From NCBI GenBank assembly GCA_946405475.1, contig CAMJHI010000073.1, forward strand, positions 1 to 9,279: a stretch of DNA of 9,279 nt, written 5' to 3'. The position numbers and the translations under genes were made by a program. Position 1 is the first letter of the stretch. The number at the start of each line of letters is the position of its first letter. Source of the stretch: an uncultured Clostridia bacterium. GTDB taxonomy: Bacteria; Bacillota; Clostridia; Oscillospirales; Acutalibacteraceae. Of this stretch, positions 1-5,990 are shown in pieces. The notes under the pieces were generated by a model. That model did no database searches and was not told the DNA's origin. It saw only the letters and a list, made by a program, of their open reading frames with translations.

Positions 1-817
1 ACTCGTTTTTCTCTCGCGGAGAAAAGTATTTTTCATAACCGTTGTTCAGGTCAAGCACCGCGATTGTGTGCCCGCCGTTTCGCTTGTCCTCGGGCGGCGG
101 CGTCATGTAGTCGCCGTAAAGCGCGGTCAGAACCGCGTCATAATCCTTCGGGATGGGGAGTTGAGCGCCTTCAAACTCCGTCAGGATCGATTCCCGGAAC
201 CAATCCGATTGAAGCCGCGGCGCTCTGAACGGAAACCCGATGTAGCAGCCGCAGGTGTCACACTCTTCGATCGACCGGAACGCCCGCTTGCGCAGCCGGT
301 TTGCCAGCCTTCTGCGCAGCGAAAGCGGCAGCATGGTCAGCAGTTTGAGCTTCGGCGACAGGTTTTTTGTTAAGGCAAAAAACGCGTCCTGCACCAACAA
401 TTCAGACAGCAGGATCAGCCGGTTGATCCGGGCGATCTGTTTGGAATCGTCCGGCAGAGCGATGAGCGGAAAAATGTCGACCCAAACGCCCTGATGGAAC
501 GGAATGCCTTTGTAGCTTTGCTCGATCATCGTCGTACCGTTCATGCGAACTTTGATATACGCCCGATACCATTGATCCGTGTCGGATGACTGCAAAAACA
601 GGTGTTCCGGCAGCTCGTTTTTGGCCGCTTCGATAAAGCGAAAATAATCTTTGGCGTCGATCATGATATCAAGGTCGTCATCCCACGGAATGAAGCCCTT
701 GTGACGAATGGCGCCAAGCAAAGTGCCGTAGCTGAGAAAATAGCGAATGTTATGCTTGCGGCAAAGAATGTCGATCTCTTTCAGAATTTCAAATTCGCAT
801 TGTTGCAGTTCGTTCAT
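1..817 (-). CDS. LicD-family phosphotransferase (C-terminus cut by window edge)
   Basis: Translating the minus strand from an ATG at 817 gives 272 open codons running off the left edge. The segment at residues 31-52 is the LicD family signature: YGTLLGAIRHKG, then PWDDDLDI at 44-51, whose acidic cluster matches the metal-binding site of these nucleotidyltransferase-fold enzymes. LicD proteins transfer phosphorylcholine or related phospho-groups to teichoic acids or surface glycans, so the likely role is cell-envelope decoration; the substrate cannot be told from sequence. Family members are often about 260-280 residues, so probably only a few residues are missing. The start is supported by AGAAGGGAAC about 5-12 bases upstream and by a near-consensus promoter at 865-893. 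Three lines sampled by eye average about 52% G+C, lower than the roughly 60-70% of sampled neighbouring lines, as is common for exchanged surface-glycan genes. No signal peptide is seen, consistent with a cytoplasmic enzyme. Confidence 0.9.
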   Translation of the reverse strand, partial: MNELQQCEFEILKEIDILCRKHNIRYFLSYGTLLGAIRHKGFIPWDDDLDIMIDAKDYFRFIEAAKNELPEHLFLQSSDTDQWYRAYIKVRMNGTTMIEQSYKGIPFHQGVWVDIFPLIALPDDSKQIARINRLILLSELLVQDAFFALTKNLSPKLKLLTMLPLSLRRRLANRLRKRAFRSIEECDTCGCYIGFPFRAPRLQSDWFRESILTEFEGAQLPIPKDYDAVLTALYGDYMTPPPEDKRNGGHTIAVLDLNNGYEKYFSPREKNE

Positions 818-864
818 TTTGTTCCCTTCTGTTCGTTCGTGATGACATAGCTATATTCTTCGCC

Positions 865-893
865 ATTATATCATATCATCGTGGAACTGTAAA
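865..893 (-). promoter_or_regulatory. Sigma-A-type promoter of the LicD-family gene
   Basis: On the minus strand, TTTACA (888-893) lies 17 bases before TATAAT (865-870), which is preceded by TGA, making an extended -10. The predicted transcript would begin near 858 and give a leader of about 40 bases before the ATG at 817. The sequence match is strong; activity is inferred. Confidence 0.75.
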
Positions 894-900
894 GGATTCC

Positions 901-934
901 ATAAATATTTATATTTCTGTAATTTTAATTAAAA
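901..934. other. AT-rich spacer with two short palindromes between divergent promoters
   Basis: Between the two divergent promoters lie two perfect 12-base palindromes, ATAAATATTTAT (901-912) and TTTTAATTAAAA (923-934). The tract is nearly pure A+T in a GC-rich neighbourhood. The first sits just upstream of the LicD gene's -35 and the second just upstream of the DUF4434 gene's -35. They could act as UP-element-like sequence for RNA polymerase alpha subunits, or as a regulator site; AT-rich palindromes also arise by chance in such tracts. Confidence 0.35.
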
Positions 935-945
935 TAAAAGAAGCC

Positions 946-973
946 TTGCCTTTTCTGCCGGTGGTGATATAAT
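946..973 (+). promoter_or_regulatory. Extended -10 promoter of the DUF4434 gene
   Basis: TTGCCT (946-951, four of six matches to the -35 consensus) is followed after 16 bases by a perfect TATAAT (968-973) preceded by TGA. A start near 980 would give a leader of under 20 bases that is mostly the ribosome binding site AGAAGGGGG (981-989), seven bases before the ATG at 997. Confidence 0.75.
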
Positions 974-996
974 GAACGACAGAAGGGGGCTGTGTT

Positions 997-2289
997 ATGT
1001 TTCAAAGAATTATCAGCTTTATTGTTTCTCTTGCCTTCGGCTTTTCCGTCGGCTCGACCCCGCCGCAGCGGTGTGAGGCGAGATTCAACGGCACCTTTCT
1101 TCAGTCGTGGCTCTGCCTGTGGTGGAGCGATGAGGATTGGCAGGAAGAGATCCGCTATATGAAGGAAGCCGGCATCGAATATCTGATCCTGCAGGATGTG
1201 GCGAGCTTTTCCGGCGGCAGCGCCGAGGTGAATTACCCGAGCGGACTGGAATGCTTTGCCGGTTGCGAACCGGTTTGCGACGTGGTCGACGCCGCGCTGC
1301 GCAACTGTCAGAACAGCGGCCTGAAGGTGTTTGTCGGTCTGGCGGATTACGCCGATTGGTGGGTCTGGGGCGGCATCAGGCCCGCCTATCAAACCGTCTG
1401 CGAAACCATGGCGCAGATGATGACGGAGCTCTACGACAACTATCACGAAGCTTACCGCGATACGTTTTACGGGTGGTATTTCACGCCGGAATTCAATAAC
1501 GTGCTCACCCATCAGGTCAGTTGGAGCCGCATCATCCGCGGCTTCAACACCGTCATCGACCGCGCGAACGAGCTCGACCCGTCTTTGCCGATGCTGGTCA
1601 GCCCTTACTTTACCGAATACCTCTCTGTGCCGTCCGTTCTGGCGACTTATCCGATGTGGAAGACCTTCTTTCAGAAAGCACACCTGCGCGACGGCGACAT
1701 TTTCGCGCCGCAGGACGCGGTCGGGGCGCAATGGACGCCGCTTGACCGGCTGGAGGACGTGTGGAAAATGTACGCCGCCGCGGTGAAGACCTGTCCGGGC
1801 AAGGTCGCGCTCTGGGCGAACTGTGAGAATATGACGGTCGCTCGCAAAGCGCTCCCGTTCATGCCGCCCGCGACGCTGGAGCAAACGAATCAGACGGCCA
1901 CGCTCGACCGCTTTGTCCGGCAGATGGAGATCGCGTCGCATTACGCGGAAAACATCATCACGTTTTCTTACAACCACTTCTACAGCCCGCATACCGTTCA
2001 CCAGACCTATCACGATACTTACCTGGATTACCTGCAAAACGGCCGGCTTGAAACCGAACCGCCCGCCGCGCCGGGGGATCTCACCGTATCGGACGGCGTG
2101 CTGACGTGGAGCGCGTCGACGGACAATATCGGCATTGCGTATTATATCGTGTACCAAAACGGCAAAGCAGTCGCCCGCGTCGAAGCGGATGAAGACCTGC
2201 AGATCAACGTCAAATCGGGCAAAACCTATACCGTTGTCGCCCTTGACGGCGCCGGCAACCGTTCGGAATCCGCTACTGTTACGGCATAA
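997..2289 (+). CDS. Exported DUF4434 putative glycosidase with C-terminal Fn3-like domain
   Basis: This 430-residue protein opens with an arginine at position 4 and a hydrophobic stretch at about 5-19, consistent with a signal peptide, though the cleavage site is not clear. Residues 30-340 resemble the DUF4434 family, thought to adopt a TIM-barrel glycoside-hydrolase-like fold: a FNGTFLQSW start, the 'mKeaGieyLilQ' type strand at about 54-66, GWYFTPEF with a glutamate at 165 placed like a catalytic acid, VSPYF, and the FAPQDAVG segment. Residues 357-430 form a fibronectin-III-like beta domain, with conserved LTWSAS and YYIVYQNG, common in extracellular carbohydrate-active proteins. The likely role is action on an extracellular glycan; no substrate can be assigned and no experimental activity is known to me for the family. 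The start has a strong AGAAGGGGG site. The gene appears monocistronic, with its own promoter and a terminator directly after the stop. Confidence 0.82.
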   Translation: MFQRIISFIVSLAFGFSVGSTPPQRCEARFNGTFLQSWLCLWWSDEDWQEEIRYMKEAGIEYLILQDVASFSGGSAEVNYPSGLECFAGCEPVCDVVDAALRNCQNSGLKVFVGLADYADWWVWGGIRPAYQTVCETMAQMMTELYDNYHEAYRDTFYGWYFTPEFNNVLTHQVSWSRIIRGFNTVIDRANELDPSLPMLVSPYFTEYLSVPSVLATYPMWKTFFQKAHLRDGDIFAPQDAVGAQWTPLDRLEDVWKMYAAAVKTCPGKVALWANCENMTVARKALPFMPPATLEQTNQTATLDRFVRQMEIASHYAENIITFSYNHFYSPHTVHQTYHDTYLDYLQNGRLETEPPAAPGDLTVSDGVLTWSASTDNIGIAYYIVYQNGKAVARVEADEDLQINVKSGKTYTVVALDGAGNRSESATVTA

Positions 2290-2292
2290 CAA

Positions 2293-2330
2293 AAAGACTC
2301 CCTCACCGAGGGAGTCTTTGCTTTTGCTTT
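2293..2330. terminator. Bidirectional intrinsic terminator between convergent genes
   Basis: A perfect 12-base-pair stem, AAAGACTCCCTC (2293-2304) pairing with GAGGGAGTCTTT (2308-2319), closes a three-base loop and begins four bases after the DUF4434 stop. The plus strand continues into GCTTTTGCTTTT. On the minus strand the hairpin is followed by a T-rich run, so it can also end the convergent membrane-protein gene, whose stop lies at 2336-2338. Confidence 0.92.
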
Positions 2331-2335
2331 TACGT

Positions 2336-3010
2336 TTACTGCACGGCGAAGAATTTCCGCCACGGCAGGCCGTCGTAGTATTCAAAGTGCCTGTCAAGAA
2401 AATTTGAGAAAAACGAAATGATGTTGCCGTTGCAGACCACCAGCACCACCGTGCCGATGCTTAAGCCCACGAGCCGACCGCGAAACAGCGCCAGTGACAG
2501 GATCACGCTGAACAGCAGCATGCCCGCGTCATAGGCGATCTTCCACTTGCGCATATCCAGCTTTTTCACCTCACCCACCACGCGCACGAAATAATCGTAG
2601 GCGCAGGGCGCGAGGTAGTTTTTGAACAGCAGCGCGACGGACAGGCTGGTGAGCACCATGCCCAGCACGAAGAACAGGATGCGCAGCGGCAGCGCCTGCA
2701 GCACGAGCGGCCGGAGCAGATAGCGGAACAGGTCGATCAGCCCGCCGTAGACCAGAGCGCTCAAAAACGAGGTGAGGTAGGTCAGGCGAAAGCGCCGTAT
2801 GATTATGCACATCAACACGATGAACAGCGCCTGCAGCGCCCACTCGACCTGCCCGGTCGTGATGAACGTAAAGCGATCGCTGATGATATAGCTCGGCGCG
2901 GCGATCATGGAAAGCCCAAGGTCTGCCTTGATGCTCAGCACAACGGAAAACGGCATGAGGATCATGCTCAGCACGTAAGTCAGCTCACAGGGGATCTTGA
3001 TTTTTTTCAA
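2336..3010 (-). CDS. YczE/DUF6198-like integral membrane protein
   Basis: This 224-residue, strongly hydrophobic protein has about six predicted membrane segments, near residues 10-28, 56-71, 77-95, 108-129, 159-176 and 180-203. The repeated 'aDLGLSmiaaPsyiIS' (about 29-44) and 'GLSIGTvv..vcnGniisFF' (about 182-201) elements resemble the YczE/YitT-like families annotated as DUF6198 in Clostridia. Molecular function is not established; transport or a membrane-accessory role is possible. The start codon is TTG (3008-3010), supported by AAAGGAAG at 3018-3025 with a seven-base gap. I see no better in-frame start: the first internal methionine (residue 17) lies inside the first membrane helix. It appears to be a single-gene unit with its own promoter at 3056-3083 and the shared terminator at 2293-2330. 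Confidence 0.8.
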   Translation of the reverse strand: MKKIKIPCELTYVLSMILMPFSVVLSIKADLGLSMIAAPSYIISDRFTFITTGQVEWALQALFIVLMCIIIRRFRLTYLTSFLSALVYGGLIDLFRYLLRPLVLQALPLRILFFVLGMVLTSLSVALLFKNYLAPCAYDYFVRVVGEVKKLDMRKWKIAYDAGMLLFSVILSLALFRGRLVGLSIGTVVLVVCNGNIISFFSNFLDRHFEYYDGLPWRKFFAVQ

Positions 3011-3017
3011 AGCGGTT

Positions 3018-3025
3018 CTTCCTTT
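3018..3025 (-). promoter_or_regulatory. Ribosome binding site that supports a TTG start
   Basis: AAAGGAAG on the minus strand lies seven bases before the TTG at 3008-3010. It is the main reason to accept the rare start codon for the YczE-like gene. Confidence 0.75.
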
Positions 3026-3055
3026 GCTTTTTCAGTTCTTGACAGCGCTTTTTTC

Positions 3056-3083
3056 ATTATATCAATCGCGCCCCGTTTGTCAA
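3056..3083 (-). promoter_or_regulatory. Near-perfect sigma-A promoter of the YczE-like gene
   Basis: On the minus strand a perfect TTGACA (3078-3083) and a perfect TATAAT (3056-3061) are separated by 16 bases, with TGA directly before the -10. This is the closest match to consensus in the window. The -35 starts four bases after the T-run of the preceding terminator. Confidence 0.88.
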
Positions 3084-3087
3084 GAAT

Positions 3088-3120
3088 AAAAAAATCAGCC
3101 TGCATGTTTATGCAGGCTGA
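3088..3120 (-). terminator. Intrinsic terminator of the phosphoesterase-symporter unit
   Basis: Read on the minus strand, TCAGCCTGCAT pairs perfectly over 11 bases with ATGCAGGCTGA around a four-base AAAC loop, followed by seven T residues (3088-3094). It starts seven bases after the symporter stop codon. Confidence 0.93.
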
Positions 3121-3127
3121 AATCATA

Positions 3128-4534
3128 TTATGCGTTGTTCTGCGCTTTGTGCTTTTCGGAAACGGCGGTCAGCACTTCCTGCTTGAAGTCGCCGTAGATC
3201 CTGAACTTTTTCGTGAAAACGACCAGTGAAATCAGGATCAGCGCGGGCGGCAGCAGGAACATCATGCCCGTGATCGCGCCCTTGGCCTGCGCGGTCTGCA
3301 CCGCGGCCTGCCCGTCATAACGGGTGATGCTGAACGCGGAATACATGATGATGCACTGCAGCGTGTAGGCCATTTTCTGCAAAAAGCCCTTCATCGAGAA
3401 CGTCAGGCTCTGGCTGTGTTTGCCGAGCTTGTATTCGCCGTAATCCACCACGTCCGCGAGCATCACGGTCTGGTTGACGAACATGCTGCCGATGCCGATG
3501 GAGGTGACGAGGTAGCAAAGGCCAAGCCCCAGCACGTTGCCGCCGAAGCCGTACCCGATGACCGCCATGCCGATGTAACCGGCCGCCGCCATGCTCAGCG
3601 AAAGCTTGTAGATGGAGCGGTTGTTCATGAACCGGGAGCAAACGGGGATGACGGCAATGCCCAGCACCGAGCCGACGGCGCCGAACAGGTTGAACCGGGA
3701 TTGCAGCTTCAGATCGCCCAGCACCGCTTTGAAATAGTAGCTGCTGATGCCCGAGGTCATGTAGTACCCGGCGTTGGAGATCATGGCAAAGAGCATGAAG
3801 ATCAGAAGCTGATCGTTGTGCCGCACCTCATGCAGGGCGTTTTTGAACGAGAATTTTTCACCGCTTTGCACCACGTTGCGCTCTTTGGTGGAAACCACGC
3901 ACACGCAGGCAAACACCACGAGCAGCGCCGCGGCGATCATCGACCATTTGCCGAAGCCGAGCTTCAGGCTGTCCGCCGTCATTTTGTCCAGATCGCTCTC
4001 GCTCGATTTGCCGAAGAAGGCCACGATCGGCGCGGTCAGGATCAGCACGATGCCCTGCCCGAGGCCGGAAAACGTGCGGGCGACGGTGGAAATGAAGTTG
4101 CGGTCTTTTTCCTGCGTGGCAAACGACGGGATCATCGACCAGTAGGGGATATCCGCCAGCGTGTTGCTCATGCCCCACAGCACGTAAAACACCGCGACGT
4201 AAACATAAAGCCAGACGGAGCCGCTGCGGATGCCGGGGTTGTTGAACAGCAGGCAAAGTACGACGGCGTTGGCGATCGCGCCGCGCAGAATCCACGGGCG
4301 GTACTTGCCCATTTTGCTGTGGGAGGCGTCGACGATGCTGCCCATCATGGGGTCGTTGATGCCGTCCCAAACACGCGCGATCGGCGCCAGAATGAGCAGG
4401 AACAGCGGCGAAATGCCCAGCGCGTCGGTCAGGTAGATCGAGAGATAGGAATAGAACAGACCGTAGCTCAGGTCAAGGCCGACCGCGCCGACGCCGTAGC
4501 CGATTTTTTCACGAAAAGGAACCTTGTCGTTCAC
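3128..4534 (-). CDS. GPH/MelB-type sugar:cation symporter (MFS)
   Basis: This approximately 468-residue polytopic membrane protein has the usual length and 12-helix pattern of the glycoside-pentoside-hexuronide:cation symporters (MelB, UidB, XynP). Diagnostic elements, numbered from the start chosen here, are KIGYGVGAVGLDL near the N-terminus, RVWDGINDPMMG (54-65), the loop GKYRPW (76-81), and ADIPYWSMIPSF (127-138). By comparison with MelB, D57 and D61 correspond to cation-site aspartates Asp55/Asp59, and D21 and D128 to sugar-binding Asp19/Asp124, so it should be an active cation-coupled transporter; the sugar is unknown. A GTG at 4541-4543 would add three residues, but AGGTGA (4540-4545) lies five bases before the GTG at 4532-4534, which I prefer. 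It follows the phosphoesterase stop (4549-4551) by 14 bases, or 5 from the alternative start, with no promoter between, so co-transcription and coupled translation are likely. Confidence 0.93.
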   Translation of the reverse strand: MNDKVPFREKIGYGVGAVGLDLSYGLFYSYLSIYLTDALGISPLFLLILAPIARVWDGINDPMMGSIVDASHSKMGKYRPWILRGAIANAVVLCLLFNNPGIRSGSVWLYVYVAVFYVLWGMSNTLADIPYWSMIPSFATQEKDRNFISTVARTFSGLGQGIVLILTAPIVAFFGKSSESDLDKMTADSLKLGFGKWSMIAAALLVVFACVCVVSTKERNVVQSGEKFSFKNALHEVRHNDQLLIFMLFAMISNAGYYMTSGISSYYFKAVLGDLKLQSRFNLFGAVGSVLGIAVIPVCSRFMNNRSIYKLSLSMAAAGYIGMAVIGYGFGGNVLGLGLCYLVTSIGIGSMFVNQTVMLADVVDYGEYKLGKHSQSLTFSMKGFLQKMAYTLQCIIMYSAFSITRYDGQAAVQTAQAKGAITGMMFLLPPALILISLVVFTKKFRIYGDFKQEVLTAVSEKHKAQNNA

Positions 4535-4548
4535 GTTGTTCACCTGCT

Positions 4549-5931
4549 TTATCGGGCAATGCGGTAGGTGGCGTAGGCGAGGATGGTGTTATTGACGAAA
4601 TCCATCGCGTAGGTCATGACGTAGCCCGGGAACACCGCGATGTAAAGGCCTTCCGACATTTTGGCGGGGTTCGAGGTCTGGATCGGGTGCAGGATATCGG
4701 TCGTGCGCGGCGCGGCGACGCTGGAAATGTGCACCATCGGGGCGCTGCGGCCCTCAACGCTGCTGATGTTCAAGTCCTTGTTGTAGCGCTGCATGGCATA
4801 CGCCCAGTGGGAGTGACCGTTGAAGAAAATGACGTTGCGGTACTGCCGCAGCAGGGTCCAGAACTGCTGCTCGTCGCTGTTGTATTTGACGTAGGGCAGG
4901 GGATAGAAGTAGCCGTAGTCGTTGACGATGTTGCCTTCGCCCATGCGGGGGTCGCCCTGCAGCGAGGTGAGGAAGGTGTGGAAGAACAGGTAGATGCGTT
5001 TGCCGCGGTAGGCGTCGAACTGCGCTTTCAGCCAGTCAAGCTGTTCCTGCTTCAGGATTTCAACGCCGGGCAGGTATTTATCCGAACATTGGCTCAGGAA
5101 AATGAAGATATCGCCGTGGGTCTCACGGCCGGAATATACAAAGTCAAAGCCGTTGTCGCTGCGCGCGAGCACGCCCTCGGGGGCCGTTTCGCCGTCGAAC
5201 ACGCCCACGTTCACGTTGGCTTTCCACGCGTCGTAGCTGAATTCCTTTTTGCAGTCGTGATTGCCGCGGCAGGTGTAGACCGGGAAATCGTGCTGCTCGT
5301 TGTATTTGCGGAACGATTCGTAGGAGGAAGCCTCGCCCTTGTTGGACAGGTCGCCGGCCAGCGCCACGAGCGAAACGCCCATTTCATCCAGCAGGTTCAG
5401 CGCTCTGGGGTAGGAAATATCCGAGTCGTCGCCGCCGGTCGAATCGTAGCGGTTGAAGTGCACGTCGCTCAGCCCGCCGAAGGAATAGGTCGGCTTGGCC
5501 GCAGCAACCTTTTTGCCCTGCGGCAGCTCGTCGGTGTCCAGCAGGGTGTCGCCGTAATAGAGCAGGATGGTTTCAGCTTCGGGCGGAATGGCCAGGAACG
5601 AATTCATGGTTTCTTCCCCGAGCCCGCGTTTGACGTCGACGTCGGCAAATTCGCTGTAGATCAGCGTCCGGCCGGATTGGGCCGAAGTGACGAGCTTTTC
5701 CCCATTGGCGTCGCCCCAGTAAAGCTCGTATTCGCCGTCATAGTTGGACGTGACGCTGATCATGCCGGCGGCGCTGCCCGCCACTTCGTTGGCAAAGGAC
5801 ATGACCGCGTCGGCCTTGATGCCGTCTCTGGGCAGCGGCTTGTTAATCACAATGCCGAGGCTCATGAGAATGGCCGTGAACAGGGCGGCAATCTTTTTGA
5901 ACAGATTTGCCTGGATCGAAAAGGATATCAT
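4549..5931 (-). CDS. Exported or membrane-anchored calcineurin-like metallophosphoesterase
   Basis: The 460-residue protein has KK at 12-13 and a hydrophobic helix at about 14-29, a signal peptide or N-terminal anchor. Residues about 45-150 look like a beta-rich N-terminal domain of the kind preceding some phosphoesterases. The metal-binding motifs follow in order: SDVH (D156, H158), GDLSN (D194, N197), GNHD (N224, H225), FFHTF (H318) and GHSHW (H373, H375). All expected dinuclear-metal ligands of the calcineurin-like fold are present, so it should be an active hydrolase of phosphomonoesters or phosphodiesters outside the cytoplasm; the substrate is unknown. The start at 5931 is set by AAGGAGGT five bases upstream; an in-frame upstream GTG at 5970 has no such site and would place 13 extra residues before the signal region. 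It directly precedes the GPH symporter and lies 51 bases after the SNF2 gene's stop on the same strand. Confidence 0.9.
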   Translation of the reverse strand: MISFSIQANLFKKIAALFTAILMSLGIVINKPLPRDGIKADAVMSFANEVAGSAAGMISVTSNYDGEYELYWGDANGEKLVTSAQSGRTLIYSEFADVDVKRGLGEETMNSFLAIPPEAETILLYYGDTLLDTDELPQGKKVAAAKPTYSFGGLSDVHFNRYDSTGGDDSDISYPRALNLLDEMGVSLVALAGDLSNKGEASSYESFRKYNEQHDFPVYTCRGNHDCKKEFSYDAWKANVNVGVFDGETAPEGVLARSDNGFDFVYSGRETHGDIFIFLSQCSDKYLPGVEILKQEQLDWLKAQFDAYRGKRIYLFFHTFLTSLQGDPRMGEGNIVNDYGYFYPLPYVKYNSDEQQFWTLLRQYRNVIFFNGHSHWAYAMQRYNKDLNISSVEGRSAPMVHISSVAAPRTTDILHPIQTSNPAKMSEGLYIAVFPGYVMTYAMDFVNNTILAYATYRIAR

Positions 5932-5936
5932 AGGGT

Positions 5937-5944
5937 ACCTCCTT
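5937..5944 (-). promoter_or_regulatory. Strong ribosome binding site fixing the phosphoesterase start
   Basis: The minus strand reads AAGGAGGT, a full match to the anti-Shine-Dalgarno core, five bases before the ATG at 5929-5931. It is the best ribosome binding site in the window and rules against the upstream in-frame GTG. Confidence 0.92.
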
Positions 5945-5966
5945 AATATAATAACAATATTATTAA
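5943..5966. repeat. AT-rich inverted repeat in the phosphoesterase leader
   Basis: On the minus strand, TTAATA and TATTAA form six-base arms at the two ends of this 24-base all but G/C-free segment. An alternative pairing, TAATAA with TTATTA around five bases, is also available. It sits between the putative -10 (5972-5977) and the ribosome binding site, where a repressor could act. A/T-only repeats form easily by chance, so the call is tentative. Confidence 0.35.
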
Positions 5967-5971
5967 CCAAT

Positions 5972-5980
5972 GTTATACCA
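5972..5980 (-). promoter_or_regulatory. Possible extended -10 for the phosphoesterase-symporter unit
   Basis: The minus strand reads TGGTATAAC, an extended -10 with five of six matches to TATAAT, about 40 bases before the ATG. No acceptable -35 is found 15-19 bases upstream, where the sequence is the GC-rich 3' end of the SNF2 gene. This is either an extended -10-only promoter or chance; read-through from the SNF2 gene is the alternative, since no terminator lies between them. Confidence 0.4.
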
Positions 5981-5990
5981 CATCATGTGG
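5978..5990. repeat. 13-base palindrome across the SNF2 stop codon
   Basis: CCACATCATGTGG has perfect six-base arms around one central base. It covers the SNF2 stop codon (5983-5985) and overlaps the TGG element of the possible -10 at 5972-5980. It has no following T-run, so it is not a terminator. It could be an operator, but a palindrome this short can occur by chance. Confidence 0.3.

Noticed and set aside
68..850. Three short plus-strand open frames over the LicD region
   Set aside because: The minus strand carries an uninterrupted LicD frame with its signature motif, promoter and ribosome binding site; the plus frames show no domain.
925..2397. A 490-codon open frame on the minus strand opposite the DUF4434 gene
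   Set aside because: It lies antisense to a clear exported protein, is rich in R, H, V and A with no recognisable domain, crosses a strong terminator, and overlaps the YczE-like gene. It is a high-G+C shadow frame.
3088..3120. Hairpins in the window as CRISPR or short-repeat arrays
   Set aside because: The two strong hairpins (2293-2319 and 3095-3120) are single, differ in sequence and are followed by T-runs, fitting terminators only.
3416..5946. Plus-strand open frames of 383 and 419 codons opposite the symporter and phosphoesterase
   Set aside because: Both are antisense to genes with intact family motifs, and their translations are low-information V, A, H and G-rich sequence.
5932..5970. 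A longer phosphoesterase start at the in-frame GTG at 5970
   Set aside because: The consensus AAGGAGGT at 5937-5944 lies inside that extension and correctly spaces the ATG at 5931; the extension would also put non-signal residues ahead of the signal helix.
5978..5990. The palindrome after the SNF2 gene as a terminator
   Set aside because: The stem is only six bases and no T-run follows on the minus strand, so it cannot be called an intrinsic terminator.
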